A program made the translations under genes and the position numbers. From contig JABAKD010000014.1 in assembly GCA_012845835.1 (NCBI GenBank), forward strand, positions 7,279,074 through 7,343,073: a stretch of DNA of 64,000 nucleotides, written 5' to 3'. Below, piece by piece: positions 11,043 to 22,357 of this stretch. Numbering within the stretch: the first letter of the stretch is position 1; every line of letters starts with the position of its first letter. The notes beneath the pieces are model-generated. The model saw only the letters and a program-made list of their open reading frames with translations. It was not told where the DNA came from and searched no databases. The DNA is from Undaria pinnatifida (lineage: Eukaryota > Sar > Phaeophyceae > Laminariales > Alariaceae).

Positions 11043-14000
11043 ATGACGTCGACATCCGCAACTAGCAACGCTACCTTCACCAGCGAGGCTAGACCGTTTT
11101 TGTTTGTTTTCAAGGCCGGGATACAGCAACCCGAACAGACTACCCAACTCCAGCAGAGCGACACTTCAGAGGCAACCCAAGGCGAGCTCTCTCCTGCCAG
11201 CTGCATCGGCAGCACCGGCATAAGCAGCACAGCGTCAGAGGAGTCCGAGGGTTTATCATCCGCAACTAGCAGCGCTGCCTTTATGAGCGAGGCTAGGCCT
11301 TTTCTATTTGTTTTCAAAGCCGGGCTGCAGCAACCCGCCGAGACTACCCAACAACAGCGGAGCGACACTTCGGTAGCAACCCAAGCCGAGCTCGCCCCTG
11401 CCAGCTGTCCCGGCAGCACCAGCATCAGCAGGACTGCACCAGAGGAGTTCGAGGGCTCATCACCCGACCTGCAAAAGTACAGGCAAGACGATGGGCAGCC
11501 CTGCTGTGCTGTTCTGTGTTCTGTCATGGCAGCGACATTGGCAGTTGGGAAATTTCAAGAGCAGTTTGCAAAATAGATGTGTTTGCTGTATTCGTCGGCA
11601 TGCCGTTCAGTCCAGACTGCTGTGTGGTAGACGATCTGATCACTTGGCGCCGCAGCCCCCGTGGCTTCTTTCGTTCTCGAGGTGGCATGCCTCTCTGTAA
11701 GTACTACGTACACGTAGTGTTGGAAACAATCCACAGCATGACGGCTGCAAACAAACGAGTTAGTAGCAAGAGTCTGCACGAGCCCTTGCATCCATCGTCT
11801 ATGAATCTGATCAATTGTTTGGCCCTTCCAACCTGCGACCCTCGTACCCATACCGCAGGCGCTGCTCGTACTCGAACGTACCCGACATCTCCAACGACGA
11901 CTCGGACGACGAGAGCACCATCAGTCACGATTCTCACGACGAGAACGTCATCGGTGTTGACGGCAACAACGAGAGCACCATCGGCGACGGCTATCATGCC
12001 GAGAGTATCATCAGCGACGACGAGTGCTACACTGTCGAAGCTGAGGATGTACGCTACACGGACGCATCTGACACCTCGAGCGACGTCAACGACCACGAGA
12101 GCACCATCAGTGACGACTCCATCAACCATGAGTTTACCATCAGTGACGATGACTACGAGTCCAACGGCCATGATGATCTCGAGCCCGACCACGCCTCCTT
12201 CGATGATGGCAGCAGTTGGAACGAGCGTGCGTCCGATATCTCTGGCGTCTCGTCTTGCGTTGATGATCTTGGCGATGGTGGTGCTTCTGAAATCTCCACC
12301 GGGTCTTCTTGCGATGATGATGAGGGTTGGGAGGGTCGGGCTCCTGACATCTCCGCTGACTCTTGTTGCGACGATGGCGATGATGATCTTGACGAGTGCG
12401 CTTCCGACATCTCCTCCGACTCCTACGATGGCGATGATGAAGCTCTTGACGGCAATGATGGTAGTGCCTGCGGATTTTCTCGAGATGATGATGATGATGA
12501 TGACAGCGACTTCGATGGCTCGAGCGACGTTTACGAATCCGACTACTACGACAACTCGAACGGCTTCGATGGCTCGAGCGACGTTTACGAACCCGACTAC
12601 GACGACAACTCGAACGAGTTCGATTCCTCGAGCGACGTGGACGGAGTCGAGTACTACCATGTAATCGACGACGCGAGCGATTTTGAAGAACCAAAATACA
12701 CCAGCGCGGTTTCCTTCGAGTTCGTCGACCTCTCCTCCGCCACGGTCGAACTCGAGCCGGCCGGGCCTCCACCAGAGCTTACCCCGACCGAATGCCTCAC
12801 CCACCTCCCGACCGCTGTTGGCCTCTGCCCGCCAAACAAGCCTGAGGTAGGCCTCAAGGTGTTCAAGTGGGGGGCCAAAGCAATTAGCGGCGTGGTGATT
12901 GAGTCCTATCTGGCGGGCGGCGATCCTTTCGAGGATGGAGGAATTATGCAGACTGCGGCTGCCCCCGCCATCGTTAAGCTCGCCAAGATCCGCAAGGAAT
13001 ACCAGGAGGACTTCGATGATGAGTGCATCTCGCTCGACCTCGCCATTGAGAACCTGTGTGAAGAGTTGGCTAGGGTGCCGTGGAGTGCTAAGACCGTGGA
13101 GGACCTTGGCAGCACGCCGCCAACGCCGAGTGCTTGTGGCGTCCTAGAACTTGACAGCACGCCATCGCCGTCAGCATCATCGTCCATACCGTCAGCATCA
13201 GCATCCACGACGCCAGCATCGGCGTCAGCATCAGCGGCGGTGTATCAGCAAGATACTGCATCGACTTCAGCACGTGCACCCACGACCTCGCCAGCGAGAA
13301 GCTGTAGCGCCGCCGCGGAGGAGGAGTGGGAGGAGATGTCCTTCGGGGTTCCCTGCACTCCGGGCGCTGTGACGGAGGATGATGGCGGTGGCGGTGGCGG
13401 TGGCGGCGGCATGGACATGGTTTTCGGCATCCGCGACAGCTGTGCAGGGTTGGTGGTCGACAAGCCATCGTGCCGAGCGGGTGAGTGATTATTAGCGGTG
13501 GGATGCTTCTGGCTGAAGTGTGGTGGTGTTTGCGCGGTGTGTGTCGTAATAGTTTGGCTATTGAGCTTGAATATTTTGAACTAGTGTTGTTGCGCCTGGC
13601 TGCACATACGAAGGTTAAATTGTTTTGCGGAATGTGAATTTTGCGTGCGTAAATTAGCGTGCTTTACATGAAAAACAATTTGGTACTCCGCAGATGTATT
13701 TTTCCTTGACGGGGGGGGGTACTCTAGAATCAAGTGAAATGAATATAATTTTTTTGCCTGAACAGGGGCGGCACCCTAAAGCCGAGTGAAAATATCCAAC
13801 AACGTGTTTTTTCCGGGGGTTACTTTATAACCATAGTAAAATATTGATCCAATAAAACGTCCTTTATTTATGACACAATATTATTCTAACCTTTCGTCGT
13901 GTAATCATCGTCCTGCATTTTTTTCAATCAAATTATTACCTCTGGAGGTCTGGTGTGGTGTGTCGCTTTGTCTTTTTCTTTGTTGTGTTCACTGGCTTTA

Positions 14001-16205
14001 GTTTTGAACCTCTTGAATTAATTATACGCTTTAGTGCTGTACCCGTCCTAGGTCATGCTCATTGCCGCCGGTACATAGATGATGAAGTATTTCCCCAAGC
14101 GACATCGATATGGGTTTGATGCTTGGCGAGTACCGTGAGCCGTGTACCTGGCACCTGATATGTTTTACTCCACAGTTGTTCCATTGCTGAATATATGATG
14201 GAAACTTCAGCAGTTTCCCTCCCTAGTTGATCTACCCTCCCACCACCCCCCTCCCCTCCCTCCTTTCTGCCCCCCCCATCCCTGCCCTTCCCCCTCTCCT
14301 CCCCCCCCCGCTTCCTGTCTCCCCCCTCCCTTCTATATTCTTATTATTCAGGTTCTGTGACAGCAGATGATGATGATGGCGGCGATGTTGACCTTCATGA
14401 CATGGACATCGTCGACCAGCAGCGTGGCCCCATGGGAATGTTTGAAGCATCGGTCGCCCAGGGAGAGGGTAAGCATTATGCAGCATTCTTTGACTTTCAT
14501 GCGTTGTACGTACAGCGCGATGAGTTCGTGTCCATTTTTAGCACAACAGATATGCGGTATTCGCGATAATAAGTGAAAGTAAGTGCGAGTGAAGAAATCT
14601 TGCGGGGTACCTGATACAATCGAGTCAGCCCTTCCTGGCAGCTGTAGCGAATGAGAAGTAACACATAGTCAATCTAGTATATTATATTAAAAGCGTTCGA
14701 ATAGACTATCTGTTCCGCCGGCCGGATTTGTTCTTTCTGTGCAGTAGCTGTTTATGACAATCATTGTTGGACGGTCAGCACGACAATACCATGCTATACT
14801 TTGATACTGCTAAAATCGACTACCGCAGCAATATTCCGTCTTGTTCTGTAGTTTTTCTTTTGTACTTATGATTTGCTCGAGACTGATCCCCCCCCCATTC
14901 CTCTCCAAAGCGGTATATGTTTCGTATGAGAAACGCTCGATCGACGCTAATAGGTTGAATCGGAAAACGTCAGTGTGTGGCACTGCTACATTTCTACATG
15001 ATCACTGCTTTTCACCCTCTCCACGTCTTGTCAAGCACGGATAGTCGATATCGATATTATATTATTGATTTTGGTTTTCCCGTATTTCCTTTTGCAAGCT
15101 ACCACCCATTTTTTTTGCTTGTTACTGTATTGACCCCCCTCCCCTCTTTTTGGAACATGGCTAGCCAATATTCGCTTTCATTTTCTTGTATTCCGCTTTG
15201 GAGGCGAACAATTTTTCATACATAGTTCTCTCGTATTCTCGATTTCAAGCGAACCTTTATTTATATTTTCCGTGCCTTCCACCCCCCCCCAAAAAAACTG
15301 TTCGCGAACATGGGTAGTCGACGTCACTGCTAGTTTTCTCGCATTATTTTTTTAATTGAACCCTTTTTCGTTTTGCTCTCCGTTTCTAATCCCCTCATCC
15401 TCTTCCGCCCCCCTCCTCCTCCGCCCCCGCCCCCGTCTCCCCAGCTCTCCTTTGCCCCCTCCCTCCCCCTCCGTTCTTCTCGCTGTCCCTCTCTCTCCCC
15501 TTGAAAACAGAGCTGGCGTACGAGACGTCCTTCCTCCCCACGGTATGCCCGGCCGAAGACTGCGACGACAACAGTTCCAACGCTGAGAAGAGCGAGACAG
15601 AAGAGGAGGAGGAGGAGGAGGAACCTATTATCGACCGGTCTGTCACCTCCTCGTCGCAAAGGGGTGACTCCCAGGTTTTCTTGTCAAGGGTAGCAGAAGT
15701 AGTAGAAGACGCCCCGGTCACATTGGTAGTTCCGCCTATCAAAGTAACGCATTGTTCAAAAGATAGTTCCGAGAAGCGTTCCGAGAAAAATTGCGAGAAG
15801 AAAATGGAGAACAAACGCGGGAAAAAATCCGAGAAATGCCTCGAGAAAAAATGCGAGATGCATCCGGAGAAGCGTTTCGACAAAATGTCTGACACAAATT
15901 CCGATAAAATTTCCACTTTTGATAAATATTCTGAAGAAAAACCCGAGAAAAATTCCGATAACAAATACAAGAAGCGTTCCGAAAAAAAATCAGAGAAAAT
16001 ACAAACAAAGCGTTTAGAGAAACATTCCAAGAGAAAACCCGATATGCGTTCCGAGAAGAGCTGTTTGGGAGTTGTAGATTACGTAGCGCGGAGGACGCGA
16101 AGCAGCCCAGGAAGGCCTTTTGCCAACCGTACGGCCCGTGTCAGCAGAGCTAAGAGCTTAAAGGTGAAAGCGGGAGAAGCAGAGCTCCGAGTTGGTATAG
16201 GGTAG
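11043..16205 (+). CDS. Unrecognised acidic-repeat/Lys-rich-tail protein, copy 1 (955 aa)
   Basis: Four exons: 11043-11476, 11859-13480, 14352-14468 and 15511-16205 (2,868 nt in frame). Donors are GTACAG (weak), GTGAGT and GTAAGC; acceptors are CAG, and the last two follow C-rich tracts. Residues 1-144 hold two copies, 68 aa apart, of a Ser/Thr-rich module with the core SEARPFLFVFKAG. About 150-420 is an Asp/Ser/Glu repeat region with no Met or Lys for long stretches, using ESTISDDS, ASDIS and FDGSSDVYE units and a poly-Asp run. A compact-looking part (about 450-560, VGLKVFKWGAKAISG...) is followed by Ser/Ala linkers and poly-Gly. Exon 4 starts with poly-Glu and ends in many SEK/EKK repeats and a basic tail. 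The ATG at 11,043 is chosen because a 2-nt indel between copies breaks the frame just upstream. The family is unknown. A nuclear or scaffold role is only a guess from the charge pattern. Confidence 0.72.
13481..14351 (+). other. Intron 2 of the acidic-protein gene
   Basis: GT-AG intron (GTGAGT...TTATTATTCAG) with about 120 nt of C-rich pyrimidine before the acceptor. It joins phase 1 to phase 1 (G|GT = Gly). The same intron in unit 2 (35,122-35,986) is almost identical, so the similarity between copies extends beyond coding bases. Confidence 0.75.
14469..15510 (+). other. Intron 3 of the acidic-protein gene
   Basis: GT-AG intron with donor GTAAGC in unit 1 and GTGAGT in unit 2, both functional donor types. 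The acceptor follows CTCTCTCCCCTTGAAAACAG. A codon split G|AG (Glu) becomes G|GG (Gly) in unit 2. No gene is seen within it. Confidence 0.72.
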
Positions 16206-18210
16206 GTCTATTAGTGAAGGAGATGTATAGTATATATGTGAAGAAAAAAAACTTACATGAAAAAGAAAGAAACCAAATAGACAAATAAAAGGAAACCAAG
16301 CATAGAGAGGGTCCGTAGGTTTGCATGGTACTATCTGTGTAAACGTAAAAAAATGTAACTTTAAAAAAAGAGAGAGTCGGTAGATTTGCATAGTTCTATT
16401 ATACAAGTAGTGTGGTGGTGTTTCGTGCACAAGGTTGTCTACAGAGGGCATCATGGGCGACATCAAGGTGAGACGAGGAATTTGGGGGGCGTTTTACGTA
16501 CATTGTCTATTGGTTGGTAGGGGTGCACTCGTACAGTAGTATAGAAACAGGCATTGTTATAGGTAGGGGTCGATACAACCCCCTCCCCCCCGTGTACACG
16601 GGCTCCGAACCGTATCAACGCCCACTACCTCGTAGAAACCTCTCACTGTATTCCCCCTCTGGTGCATATAGATTCCCTCTTCCGGCCTCCGCCGACTATC
16701 TGATCCAGCGCACATGATTTCTGCGCTTCACGTATGGTATGTACCTGGTATATGTACAGCCATGGTCCCGCGTTAGTGCGGTACTGTACCCTGTAGTGCG
16801 AGGTCCCAGTTTAGTGCGGTGAACATCGCGTGACACGACCTCGTCCTACAGAGTACTATGCTATGCCGCACTATACCGGGATAGCTCGGGGTCCCAGTTT
16901 AGTGCGGGTATTGTCGTCTGGCAATGCGCCGCACTATAGAGGGACCACCATTACTGTACTACTGTATGTATGTATCCAAATATCAAGAATCGGCTATATA
17001 TCGTGCATGCGGGGGCCCCCCATGATTCACATACAGTTATAACGAGGTCGATATCTGATTGGTACGGATCAGTCGAACAATCGATCGCTGCGGTCCCCTC
17101 CCATTTTTCTAGACTTGAAGCATAAAAAACTCGGGGGAGATTCCGCAGTGATTGTCGGTCGGGGTCGGTGGGGAACCTGTACCGTACGATAAACCTTGGG
17201 GGCGGGTACTTTATTGGGGAGTCATTTTAGCGCGGTTGTAGACGTTGCTGTGGTTTGGATTTTATGTATACGAGGGGGGGAGGGGGGGTCGTAGACCGTA
17301 GCTGGGGGGAGGGTACGTTGTTTGTGGTTAGGTAGATACGATTGGCTACGAGAGCACGGACGCGTGTTTTCTTGGGGGGACGGGACGTGTAGGGAAAGAT
17401 TTTTGTAGTTAGAGACGAATAGCATTTTCTAGAGGGGGTCGGGTAGGTGTTTTTCACAAAAATATTGACACGGCGTCAGCTGTGTGTTCGACGACTTTAG
17501 GGTCGATACTCATCTTTGCAAGCTGCGTACTAGATCGATCGCCCGCCTTTAGTAAGATTCATAAATCAAAACCTAACATGAGATGATATTGTATTATGCT
17601 ACCTGTCACGTATAACCAATTGACATACGTACCATTAATTATCTGAACACTTTGACGTATCAACATCCTCTCATTAATTGATGTTTTATTAGGTAGTAGT
17701 AGTGTACCGGTTTGGTCTACCTTATTAAAGTAGTAATAGGGTACTTACTTGTGTACTACTGTAGGTGGTAAAAGCAAAATCCAATACCAGGTATAGACTA
17801 TATATATTTTTACCATTGCACTTTCTACAATACTGCTGTAGCATGTACATGGCGGATGGTTTTATCAGGGTTGTTAGTACTTGGGGTGTAATACACGGGT
17901 AAGTTTTTTCTATAATGGTTTTGTACGTAGGTACTATAGATAAAAACGAGATATCTGGGGGGTAAGGTCGGGAAAGGTTTTCGCACGTACGTAGAAATGA
18001 GCGATGTTTTTTATGGGGGGGGGGGGCAAGGCAGGGCAAGCGTTTTGTGCGTGGGTAAATGCGAATGGCAGTTTTTTTTCCTATGAGAGCATGGACGAGT
18101 GTTTTCTTCGGGGGGGTAGGGTAAAGTAGGGCAATGTGTAATTTGTTTGGTAGGTAGGTAGAGACGAATGGATATCATCGCTAACGGAGGCACGGACGCG
18201 TGTCTTCTAG
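16206..18210. other. Gene-free stretch with inverted and tandem repeats
   Basis: 3' flank of the acidic-protein gene. At 16,760-16,943 is a roughly 180-bp element bounded by GGTCCC...TAGTGCGG and its inverse, with further internal copies of the same motif. From 17,270 to 18,200 is an array of degenerate repeats of about 75-110 bp (GGGGTAAGG..., AGGTAGAGACGAATGG, ACGGACGCGTGTTTTCTT). About 17,456-17,925 is an insertion absent from unit 2 that belongs to the GACGTCAGCCGTGAGTTCG family. Confidence 0.55.
17456..17925. mobile_element. GACGTCAGCCGTGAGTTCG-family insertion
   Basis: About 470 bp present in unit 1 but absent at the equivalent place in unit 2 (near 39,076). It begins with a diverged AAAAATATT...CGTCAGC...GTTCGACGA...ATACTCATCTTTGCAAG stretch and ends near TTTTTCTATAATGGTTTTG. 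Related copies lie at 39,943-40,090, 49,738-49,880, 49,952-50,070 and 51,128-51,545. No coding capacity was seen. Confidence 0.55.
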
Positions 18211-18457
18211 AGGTGACGGCATTTGTCCCGCTTCCATTCCGATCGGAAAGGTTGTGGTGACCGGGAAAGATCGATGCCTCCACGTGGCCCCGGTTGGAGA
18301 AGCCAGGGAGGGTTTCGTTAGCCTTGACCTTCCTCAGGCCGAGCTGAACGCGATCACAAACACGAGAAGGATACAAGAGGGGCAGTATGATATGAGGAAG
18401 AGACTGACTGGTATTGATGCCTTTTTGTTGGTGCTGTTGTTGTCGTCGGTGTTGTAG
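18211..18457 (+). CDS. Exon-like conserved ORF of unknown function, unit 1
   Basis: A frame conserved with unit 2 follows an acceptor-like GTGTCTTCTAG. It encodes GDGICPASIPIGKVVVTG, then GEAREGFVSLDLPQAEL. The last part differs between units because of a 1-nt indel (unit 2 stops soon after IQEEQKI). The compact amphipathic sequence resembles a C-terminal exon. A faint likeness to carbon-nitrogen hydrolase C-termini is not enough to name it. No upstream exons were found, so it may be a gene fragment carried in the duplicated unit. Confidence 0.3.
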
Positions 18458-18839
18458 TTGTTGTTGTTGTTATTGTTGTTGTTGGGATACGAGATTAAAG
18501 AAGGCTTTTTTTTCCAGTGGAGGCGTTCGAAGCGCTGAGCCCATAACGGGGCAGGTATATGGGCGGTTAGTGGTACCTAATGGCATTTCTTCAAATTCCG
18601 TTGTGAGAAGCTGTGCACGAGTTTTGGTGGAACTGTGCATAGGAAACGTGCCATATTTGGAGTTGTAATTGTTGTGTTTTAGATATATTTTCCCCCCCAC
18701 CAAGCTGAAATCTTGATAATTATTTCATTTTACCCGCCGACAATGTCAAAACTCAAATGTCGATGCCAATTATGTCTCCAATAACAATTGCCAGTTTTTC
18801 TTCTTGTGAATAGTACGAAATGCATTTTCGTATGTAACC

Positions 18840-19230
18840 GTCCGCCCTCGATAGCGGTACCCGACACCCGGTAAGGTCGGTACGAACTCGCTAGGTACCG
18901 GTACCCGTCGCTTTCGGTTAGTGCGGTACGGTTTCGATACCCGTACCCCATGTACCGGAATACCCTCGGCAACAACGCCGGGGGTACGGGTATTTGTTCG
19001 GTACAGGATCGATACTTGTACCCGACAATTCGGTAAGATGAGTAAGAACTTGATACCGGTACCCGACACTTCGGTAACTTCGGTATAAACTCGATACCGG
19101 TACCCGGCACATCGGCAAGTTCGGTAATTCCTCCAATACCGGTGTTTCCCCAACACGAGACGGTAAGTTCGGCGCTGCTAAAGTACGACTTCGGTAAGTT
19201 CGCTATGACCCACACAAACACTCTTGGTAC
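18840..19230. repeat. GGTACCGGTACCC minisatellite
   Basis: Degenerate tandem repeats with a period near 40 bp, built on CGATACCGGTACCCGACAC and TCGGTAAGTTCGGTA. The unit 2 counterpart is at 40,275-40,640. The repeat unit is partly palindromic. ORFs called across it are artefacts. Confidence 0.75.
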
Positions 19231-20495
19231 CAGTATGCCCCATCGAAGACAACCTGGCTACATATTGTCAATAGTATATGGTTTTCTAAAAGCTAACTAG
19301 TTGATCATTTAGCCCATTTCATACCAAGTCCCTACAGCCTGGTTCACGTTGAAAGCCACAAATCTATTCCCCGGCGAATGTCCACGCCGTTTTTTCGATT
19401 CAGGCCGTGAATTTTTCCCACGTCTTCTGTGTGCTCTTGCAAAGACCTCACCCGATGCTTTTTTTGTAGCCTGATTTTCGCTAGTTTTCGAAAAATAAAT
19501 GGAGACCACTTTTTTAGCCCAAATATTTTCGGCTTAAAAAAAAGAGAAGAAAAACGCCGAATTTCAGACCTCGGAATGGGCACGTAAAACACGTGTGCAA
19601 AACTTCAGGGTCTATCTCTAAAATACGGCGTGGACATTTGGACTTTTATGCGTAAAAATGTGTAAGACACGTTATTTCCTTCAAATTACTTGTTGTTGGT
19701 GTATGCTCCAGTTTTTTTGCTAGATTCTGCTTAATAATGTTGAACACAGGCAGGTCAGATCTTCGCTTTTTTTCGCGAAATAACCTACAGACATGCCATG
19801 GAGTGTGTACCTCGAACCGGTTCGTGCAAAATGCGGTGCGATTCTTTTCTCGCCTGCCGCTCGGAAAAAGCCTGAATATTACCAGGTATTCAAAAAAAAA
19901 TGAAGGCCCGTCATTGGTCGCTACGAGTTTCGCTCCTAGAGACAGCCCGAGGCCGTAAAAACAAAACTGGCCATGTCACCCTCTTCTATTGGTCATTGGG
20001 GTCAGTATGGTACTAAATATCCACTCTTTGACTAGATATTGCGAGCGGCATTCGGGAGGGAAAGAATTTGAGTTTTTTTGCTTGAACCGGCTTGTACTAT
20101 CTACTTCTATTTTATTGCAAAACTTCTCAATGGGTTTCGTACAGATTTGCTTTGTCCTCCTTTGCGCGCGTCTAATATATAATAATGTGTAGTTTTCTCT
20201 CTATACTAGTGCCGTATTTCGTGTTTCCTTTTTCGTCCCGTTTATGGTGGTCAACACGCACACACTCACTCGTGGACCGAGATACTTCACGCACCATTAT
20301 TACAAGCCGGGGACAATGGTAAACAGCACCAGAATTAACGCAGGCTGCAGTACGCTATTCAGGGGGGGCTAAGGTCAAAGAGACGGGTGTCCCGCCATGG
20401 AATATACCTCGCTTGACTTAATTGCCCTCTCTTACACATTTACTACTTGACCAAGTGTAAGAATGACCCCGCACTATTTCCAAGTAGTTTAAACG

Positions 20496-20698
20496 CGGGG
20501 TTGTAACGAAGACCACTGATAGGGACAGCTTACGCTATACCTACAATGGGACCCGAAGGGTGCGCCAGCTAGCGTTGGGCTGCGAAAGCAACTGAGTTAA
20601 ATCGACACACGACGCGTATGAAAATACGTGGAAGTGTGGTGAGCTAAAGCTTTATTTTTCCCCATCCGCCGGAGGATAAAAAAAAAATGAAAACAAAA
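20496..20698 (+). mobile_element. SINE-like insertion with poly(A) tail, copy a
   Basis: 203 bp flanked by the 7-bp duplication TTAAACG (20,489-20,495 and 20,699-20,705). Unit 2 has the uninterrupted site AGTAGTTAACGTGGG near 41,745. The 3' half (20,596-20,690: GTTAAATCGACACACGACG, GTGAGCTAAAGCTTTATTT, CCGCCGGAGGAT then A-run) recurs at 61,215-61,325 and 62,800-62,896. The 5' half is unique here. I cannot identify a parent RNA. Confidence 0.7.
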
Positions 20699-22096
20699 TT
20701 AAACGTGGGTGCAATTCAGTGTGTCAACATAATATGACATCTGCCGTTACATCCCAGTTTCTCTTGTAATGAGCTCTCTTAAGCCGTAGCCTCCGCTGCA
20801 CCAGGTACTACTGCACATATTACGAAGTGCTTGAAACGACGTTTTCTTGTGTTGAGTAGCTCTTCGACAGCTAGCTCTGCTTGGAGTTCGCCTTGTTCTT
20901 TGTGACACAAATCGCAGCGCGAAGGATTCATTGCCTATATATTCGTTCGGCGCGCACATACACGAAAATGCCATGTTTTTCTTTTCACTCCTGAGCATTG
21001 GGACAACCTCGGACGTGCGATATAGTCTATATATATCAAAGCTAGCCTACAAAAAAAGCAGGAACGCACGGTAGAGTGCACGGTAAACGCAACACCGATC
21101 TGCAGCTGTGCCCTATGAAGCTGTCTAAGGAAACGATTGGGGGTTAGGAATAGAGGTACAATAGCGTGTAGGGTTAGGGTTTGGCGGTGTGTCTGTCTCG
21201 GCTCTTTCAGCTAAAGATGACCAAAATGTGGCTGCAACCTGTGAGTTGCTAGTAGGCTTTCCCCCTGCCCCCCCGTCAACCCTCACCCCCCCCCAAACCA
21301 ACTCCTCCCCCCCCACGCGGTCCTTGTATTCACGCCATATGTCTAGCATGTGGTGTATAAACACGGGAAGGCATGTACCGGGCGGAAGAAGGGAAGACAC
21401 CCTTTCTCTCCCCTGCGGCATCCCGCTCCCGCCCCGCCGGCTGTGGAAAGTGGGGAGCGGTATCTCTGGCTGGTGTCGTCGTGCGCATGTGTGTACCGAT
21501 CGCGAGACACAGAAGACATGACGCAAAACAGGGTATAGCTCGAGCAACTTTGTTATATGGCGTTTCTTTTCTCTTTTCTTTTGTTTTTGGGACCCACGTA
21601 TAACGACCCCCTCCCCCAAAACAAAACCGAACCATTAAGGAGGTCTTTTCAGAAAGCCTACTACTGTAGTAAGAGCGAGCAACAGCACGGGTATCAACAT
21701 GCTTTGCACCTATCGAAGGTAGCACATGTGGTACCCAGGTCCTTGCAGTGCTGTGCGGACACCCCCCGCCTGCTTGGTGTGGCCGAAGCTGTAACCACAA
21801 CTAGTTAGTCATATTTTTCCGAGATTTTTTTCGTCTGAAGCTACTATGTGATGCCAATAAGTTGCATCGTTGTACGACACGCGTGTTGGCGTGAGAGCAC
21901 TGTTCGCTGTGAAAGTGATATGGTCGGCCGTTTTGTTGACCGCGGCAGAACGCACGCCGGTTTTCTCTATTCAATTCAGAGGAGCTCATATCTCTTATTT
22001 AATGTGTGACTATTAATATTAATGACACAAAGGAGAAACCGTGAGCGAAAATTGAAATTGCAATCTATCTGACGAACAACCCCGTGGGCTTGCAAT

Positions 22097-22357
22097 GACG
22101 CACACGTGCTACGATAAAGGTGCACCACTTTTCTTCTGAGATTCCTCAATTTGGGAGCTTGAAACCTCCCCCAAAAACTGATTTGGAGTAAAATAAAACT
22201 GCTACCGCATGAAAAAATCTCATGGCCTAGGTACACTAACTAACGAGAATCATGAAAAAAGGCCTATTTCCGACGATTTTGTGTTAATAAGGAGCCCCGT
22301 CATTGAGAAACCATTCATTTCAGACGAAAGCTGATACCTCTGTCGTAGCATGCGTCC
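22097..22357. mobile_element. Short terminal-inverted-repeat element
   Basis: About 260 bp present in unit 1 and absent from unit 2 (empty site TTGCAATACAAAGCAC near 43,198). The left end GACGCACACGTGCTACG and the inverted right end GGACGCATGCTACGAC resemble each other. A 3-bp AAT flank is on both sides. A diverged copy lies at about 243-510, and an end-like fragment GGACGCATGCTACGATAG occurs at about 2,387 and 46,379. Non-coding MITE, superfamily unclear. Confidence 0.55.

Larger units (their letters stand above)
18458..22096. other. Gene-poor repetitive tail of unit 1
   Basis: No convincing gene besides the listed repeats. A short minus-strand frame near 20,820-20,960 is partly conserved with unit 2 but breaks there. 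The C-rich stretch at 21,260-21,325 and AGGGTTAGGGTTTGG at 21,172 are low-complexity. Homologous DNA in unit 2 runs from about 39,663 to 43,200. Confidence 0.45.

Noticed and set aside
11704-12804. Minus-strand 366-aa Val/Ile-rich ORF, and the plus-strand Thr-rich ORF at 11,516-12,664
   Set aside because: Both are shadows of the GAC/GAT-rich repeat exon. Only the acidic frame continues through phase-matched splice sites into two further exons in both units.
20820-20960. Minus-strand exon-like frame (EELLNTRKRRFKHFV in unit 1, EELRNTRKRRFKHFV in unit 2)
   Set aside because: Partly conserved, but the frame stops at different places, no clear splice sites were found and there is no third copy to compare.
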